Positions 4,134 through 6,717 of a DNA stretch of 6,717 bases are shown in pieces. Source of the DNA: Lysobacterales bacterium (lineage in GTDB: Bacteria > Pseudomonadota > Gammaproteobacteria > Xanthomonadales > Rhodanobacteraceae); contig JAAFHE010000216.1 of NCBI GenBank assembly GCA_013298265.1, forward strand, positions 1-6,717, written 5' to 3'. How positions within the stretch are numbered: position 1 is the first letter of the stretch; every line of letters starts with the position of its first letter. The notes beneath the pieces are model-generated. The model saw only the letters and a list, made by a program, of their open reading frames with translations. It did no database searches and was not told the DNA's origin. Position numbers and translations under genes: made by a program.

Positions 4134-6717
4134 ATGACCTACTCGTTCACCCAGAAGAAGCGTATCCGCAAGGATTTCGGCAAGCGCCCCGTCGTGCTTG
4201 ACGTTCCTTTCCTGCTCGCCATCCAGGTGGATTCCTACCGGGAATTCCTCCAGCTTGACGCCGGCGGCGTGACCGCCCGCGAAGACAAAGGCCTGCATGC
4301 GGCGCTGAAGTCGGTGTTCCCGATCACGAGCTATTCGGGCAATGCAGCCCTCGAATACGTCAGCTACCGCTTGGGCGAACCCCCGTTCGATGAGCGCGAG
4401 TGCCGCCAGCGTGGCATGAGCTACGGTGCGCCATTGCGCGTGACCGTGCGCCTGGTCATCTATGACCGCGAAAGCCCCGCCAACAACAAGGCGATCAAGT
4501 ACGTCAAGGAGCAGGAAGTCTACATGGGCGAACTGCCGCTCATGACCGACACCGGCACCTTCATCGTCAACGGTACGGAGCGAGTTATCGTCTCGCAGCT
4601 GCACCGGTCGCCGGGCGTGTTCTTCGATCACGACCGCGGCAAGACGCATAGCTCGGGCAAGTTGCTGTTCTCTGCCCGTGTCATTCCGTACCGCGGCTCC
4701 TGGCTCGATTTCGAATTCGATCCCAAGGACTGCCTGTTCACGCGTATCGACCGCCGCCGCAAGCTGCCGGTCACCGTGCTGCTGCGCGCGCTCGGCTACA
4801 CCAACGCCGAGATGCTCGACCTGTTCTTTGAGAAGAACGTGTTCACCCTCGGCAAGCAGGGCGGTGCCGAGCTTGAGCTCGTCGCCGAACGCCTGCGCGG
4901 CGAGACGCTGAACTTCGATCTGCGTGCTGGCGAGAAGGTCGTCGTCGAGGCGGGCAAGCGCATCACCGCGCGCCATGTGCGCGAGCTGCAGAAAGAAAAC
5001 ATCAACTCGCTCGAAGTGCCGGACGACTACCTGCTCGGCCGCATCGTGTCGCACGACGTCATCGACAAGAAGACCGGCGAGCTGTTGGCGCTGGCCAACG
5101 AAGAACTCAACGAAACTCTGCTGGAGAAATTCCGCAAGGGCGGCGTCGAGAAGATTTCCACGCTGTGGGTCAACGACCTGGATCGCGGTCCGTACATCTC
5201 GAGCACACTGCGCATCGACTCGACCAAGACGCCGCTCGAGGCACTCGTCGAAATCTACCGCATGATGCGCCCGGGCGAGCCCCCGACCAAGGAGGCCGCG
5301 CAGAACCTGTTCTTCAACCTGTTCTTCACCTTCGAGCGCTACGATCTCGATCGTGTCGGCCGCATGAAGTTCAACCGTCGCGTCGGCCGCAAGGACGACA
5401 ATGGCCCCGGCATTCTGTACGACCACCGTTATCTGGCCGAGCGCAACGACGAGAACTCCAAGTCGCTGGTCAAGGAACTGGGCCAGACCTCGGACATCCT
5501 CGACGTTATCCGCACACTCTGCGAAATCCGCAACGGCCGAGGCGTAGTCGACGACATCGATCATCTGGGCAACCGCCGCGTGCGTTCGGTCGGCGAAATG
5601 GCCGAGAACGTGTTCCGCATCGGTCTCGTACGTGTCGAGCGCGCCGTGAAGGAGCGTCTGTCGCTGGCCGAGTCCGAAGGTCTGACGCCGCAGGAACTCA
5701 TCAATGCCAAGCCCGTCGCGGCAGCGATCAAGGAATTCTTCGGTTCCTCGCAGCTTTCGCAGTTCATGGATCAGACCAACCCGCTGTCGGAAGTGACGCA
5801 CAAGCGTCGCGTGTCGGCCCTCGGTCCGGGCGGCCTTACGCGTGAGCGCGCCGGCTTCGAGGTGCGCGACGTTCATCCGACCCACTATGGCCGCGTCTGC
5901 ACCATCGAAACGCCGGAAGGTCCGAATATCGGTCTGATCAATTCGCTCGCCGTATACGCGCGCACCAACGATTACGGCTTCCTCGAGACGCCATACCGTC
6001 GAGTGACCGACGAAAAGATCACCAATGAAGTCGACTACCTGTCGGCGATCGGCGAAGGCGAATTCGTTATCGCCCAGGCCAACTCACCGCTGACCGAAGA
6101 CGGCCGTTTCGTTGACGAATACGTCGCCTGCCGCTACCGCGGTGAGTCGGAACTGCGTCCAGCCAGCGACGTGCACTACATGGACGTCTCGCCGATGCAG
6201 ACCGTTTCGGTCGCTGCGGCGCTGGTGCCGTTCCTCGAGCATGACGATGCGAACCGCGCGCTGATGGGCGCGAACATGCAGCGCCAGGCCGTGCCGACGC
6301 TGCGTGCCGAGAAGCCGCTGGTCGGTACCGGTATCGAGCGCGCCGTGGCGCGCGACTCGGGTGTGCTGGTGCTGGCCAAGCGCGGCGGCGTCATCGACCA
6401 GGTCGACGCCGGCCGTATCGTCGTGCGTGCGCATGAAGTCGAAGTCGGCGACAACGACGCGGGCGTCGATATCTACACGCTGACCAAGTACACCCGTTCC
6501 AACCAGAACACCTGCATGAACCAGCGCCCGCTGGTGAGAGTGGGCGATGTGGTAGCGACTGGCGACGCGCTGGCCGACGGCCCGTCGACCGACATCGGTG
6601 AACTGGCCCTGGGCCAGAACATGCTGATCGCGTTCATGCCCTGGAACGGCTACAACTTCGAAGACTCGATCCTGATCTCCGAGCGCGTGGTCGAGGAAGA
6701 CCGCTACACGACGATCC
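4134..6717 (+). CDS. rpoB: DNA-directed RNA polymerase subunit beta (partial, 5' 861 codons)
   Basis: The frame is open from ATG 4134 to the window edge, giving 861 residues plus one base, roughly the first 60-65% of the protein. It begins [36 protein letters not shown] lies at 146-162. The rifampicin-binding cluster at about 537-563 has D546, H556, R559 and S561 (E. coli D516, H526, R529, S531) unchanged, so a rifampicin-sensitive state is predicted. [18 protein letters not shown] is at 704-721 and the active-centre NFEDS at 841-845 (E843-D844, E. coli E813-D814). Numbering runs 30 ahead of E. coli, about 22 of it from an insertion near 414-464. The C-terminal catalytic lysines are beyond the window. 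The Shine-Dalgarno is modest: GAGG at 4118-4121, 12 nt from ATG. rpoC presumably follows. Confidence 0.98.
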   Translation, partial: MTYSFTQKKRIRKDFGKRPVVLDVPFLLAIQVDSYREFLQLDAGGVTAREDKGLHAALKSVFPITSYSGNAALEYVSYRLGEPPFDERECRQRGMSYGAPLRVTVRLVIYDRESPANNKAIKYVKEQEVYMGELPLMTDTGTFIVNGTERVIVSQLHRSPGVFFDHDRGKTHSSGKLLFSARVIPYRGSWLDFEFDPKDCLFTRIDRRRKLPVTVLLRALGYTNAEMLDLFFEKNVFTLGKQGGAELELVAERLRGETLNFDLRAGEKVVVEAGKRITARHVRELQKENINSLEVPDDYLLGRIVSHDVIDKKTGELLALANEELNETLLEKFRKGGVEKISTLWVNDLDRGPYISSTLRIDSTKTPLEALVEIYRMMRPGEPPTKEAAQNLFFNLFFTFERYDLDRVGRMKFNRRVGRKDDNGPGILYDHRYLAERNDENSKSLVKELGQTSDILDVIRTLCEIRNGRGVVDDIDHLGNRRVRSVGEMAENVFRIGLVRVERAVKERLSLAESEGLTPQELINAKPVAAAIKEFFGSSQLSQFMDQTNPLSEVTHKRRVSALGPGGLTRERAGFEVRDVHPTHYGRVCTIETPEGPNIGLINSLAVYARTNDYGFLETPYRRVTDEKITNEVDYLSAIGEGEFVIAQANSPLTEDGRFVDEYVACRYRGESELRPASDVHYMDVSPMQTVSVAAALVPFLEHDDANRALMGANMQRQAVPTLRAEKPLVGTGIERAVARDSGVLVLAKRGGVIDQVDAGRIVVRAHEVEVGDNDAGVDIYTLTKYTRSNQNTCMNQRPLVRVGDVVATGDALADGPSTDIGELALGQNMLIAFMPWNGYNFEDSILISERVVEEDRYTTI

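Noticed and set aside
5748..5825. RpoB T548 and T590 differ from E. coli N518 and P560 near the rifampicin site
   Set aside because: As recalled, threonine at 590 is the usual residue in Xanthomonadales and T548 occurs there too. The main resistance positions (D546, H556, S561) are unchanged, so this is lineage variation and not a resistance signature.
3954..5885. 643-codon open frame on the minus strand opposite the rplL-rpoB spacer and rpoB
   Set aside because: It mirrors rpoB in GC-rich DNA, where strong third-position G/C bias removes stops from antisense frames. The product is low-complexity (rich in E, Q, H, R, A), resembles no family I know, and rpoB on the other strand is certain.

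Overview
This window is the classical translation/transcription cluster of a gammaproteobacterium, read entirely from the + strand: end of tuf (EF-Tu), tRNA-Trp(CCA), secE, nusG, rplK (L11), rplA (L1), rplJ (L10), rplL (L7/L12) and the first 861 codons of rpoB (RNA polymerase beta), which runs off the right edge. The DNA is GC-rich with strong G/C preference at third codon positions. The tuf-tRNA-Trp-secE order, a beta subunit with an insertion of about 22 residues near residues 414-464, the beta motif [13 protein letters not shown] and the recalled wording of the beta N-terminus all point to Lysobacterales/Xanthomonadales (Xanthomonas-Lysobacter-Rhodanobacter-Dokdonella side). This lineage call comes from remembered family sequences, not from a search.

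Layout: 1-119 tuf 3' end; 120-252 spacer with GC-rich hairpins; 253-328 tRNA-Trp; 401-781 secE and 790-1350 nusG, closely coupled (8 nt apart); 1351-1498 structured leader ending in an L1-binding mimic that touches the rplK Shine-Dalgarno; 1499-1927 rplK and 1932-2633 rplA, 4 nt apart; 2634-2973 a long leader with hairpins, a recognisable L10 (rplJ) autoregulatory leader with its kink-turn, and further hairpins; 2974-3498 rplJ; 3559-3933 rplL; 3934-4133 a structured spacer with an attenuator-like hairpin and a long imperfect stem suited to RNase III; 4134-6717 rpoB, partial.

The genes work together. SecE is the essential small subunit of the SecYEG channel. NusG couples RNA polymerase to Rho and to the ribosome. 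L11, L10 and L7/L12 form the GTPase stalk of the 50S subunit, L1 forms the opposite stalk, and RpoB is the core polymerase subunit. The RNA between the genes carries most of the visible regulation: L1 feedback on rplK-rplA, L10-L7/L12 feedback on rplJ-rplL, and partial attenuation/processing between the abundant rplL message and the less abundant rpoB message.

I see no mobile element, CRISPR array, foreign island or new protein system. The observations worth checking are non-coding: a duplicated GCAA-loop palindrome, overlapping hairpins before rpoB, a long RNase III-like stem, and a possible start-site fold of rplJ. No convincing sigma-70 promoter was found in any spacer.
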